Part shown: positions 63,896 to 64,000 of the stretch, one piece after another
Layout of the letters: the number at the start of each line of letters is the position of its first letter
How positions within the stretch are numbered: position 1 is the stretch's first letter
Source: Streptomyces humidus
Lineage (GTDB): Bacteria > Actinomycetota > Actinomycetes > Streptomycetales > Streptomycetaceae
Assembly (NCBI RefSeq): GCF_014649655.1
Contig: NZ_BMTL01000032.1
Location: 51,366-115,365, forward strand
Reading direction: 5' to 3'
Length of the DNA: 64,000 nucleotides
Notes under the pieces: generated by a model
Told to the model about the DNA's origin: nothing
Database searches by the model: none
The model's input: only the letters and a program-made list of their open reading frames with translations
Position numbers and translations under genes: made by a program

Positions 63896-64000
63896 CGCCG
63901 GTGGCCGGTGGCCGGTGGCCGGTGGCCGGTGGCCGGTGGCCGGTGGCCGGTGGCCGGTGGCCGGTGGCCGGTGGCCGGTGGCCGGTGGCCGGTGGCCGGT
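63896..64000. repeat. 7-bp minisatellite (ggccggt)n at the window end
   Basis: About 14-15 perfect copies of ggccggt and still running at the last base, so the total is unknown. The unit is not a multiple of three and no gene spans it in the window. The preceding 63771-63895 has no gene. Confidence 0.85.

Noticed and set aside
63896..64000. Repeat array as a possible CRISPR
   Set aside because: The 7-bp units are contiguous with no spacers and no cas genes are near.

Overview
High-GC actinobacterial chromosome, almost certainly Streptomyces. Third positions are GC-rich throughout, GTG and TTG starts are common, and the regulators are typical of the genus (SARPs, a PAS-GAF-SpoIIE-HATPase phosphatase, a small HATPase anti-sigma protein, HutC-type GntR, IclR). 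The housekeeping neighbourhood includes typA, an Sdh1-type succinate dehydrogenase, and ychF next to a DUF6542-type membrane protein.

Layout. 0-5 kb: a five-gene oligopeptide ABC importer on the minus strand, the last ATPase cut by the window edge. 5.7-10.4 kb: a small SARP activator and a large AfsR-like SARP-NB-ARC-TPR regulator, plus an array of eight direct repeats spaced by one helical turn that looks like a SARP operator. 10.6-16.5 kb: a secreted PAF-acetylhydrolase-like esterase, typA, and a solute-binding lipoprotein with a long Lys/Asp-rich insert. 16.8-20.7 kb: sdhCAB preceded by a small coiled-coil gene. 20.7-31.4 kb: cell-surface and regulatory genes, two Nudix/SPOR-type small proteins, a GntR regulator and a DUF4190-type membrane protein.

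31.7-50.1 kb: a catabolic cluster. It has a peptide-type ABC importer (SBP, two permeases, two ATPases), a YtcJ-type amidohydrolase, an amidase, two divergent aldehyde dehydrogenases, a SnoaL-like protein, an IclR regulator, an Abhydrolase_10-type esterase, a carotenoid-oxygenase (lignostilbene dioxygenase-type) enzyme and an amidohydrolase_2 decarboxylase-type enzyme. A 15-bp inverted repeat, TTCYGC-N3-GCRGAA, occurs in the four promoter regions that serve this cluster, so it is probably one IclR regulon. A dioxygenase that makes two aldehydes, two aldehyde dehydrogenases and a decarboxylase-family enzyme together suggest breakdown of a stilbene-like or other aryl-alkene compound.

50.2-52.4 kb: an SNF2 helicase. 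52.8-61.9 kb: a composite genomic island inserted at the 3' end of ychF. The main element (53,658-61,889) is bounded by a 14-bp direct repeat that includes the last codons of ychF. It has 17-bp perfect inverted repeats just inside both ends and a tyrosine integrase broken by a frameshift. Its cargo is a two-gene module: a 1180-aa SIR2-like/STAND NTPase and a translationally coupled 310-aa protein of unknown function. The module has cut a HEAT-repeat gene in two and looks like an anti-phage (Avs-like) defence system. A smaller neighbouring segment (52,832-53,657), bounded by an att-like sequence, carries a RelB/RelE toxin-antitoxin pair. 61.9-64 kb: ychF, a DUF6542-type membrane protein, and a 7-bp minisatellite that runs off the window end.
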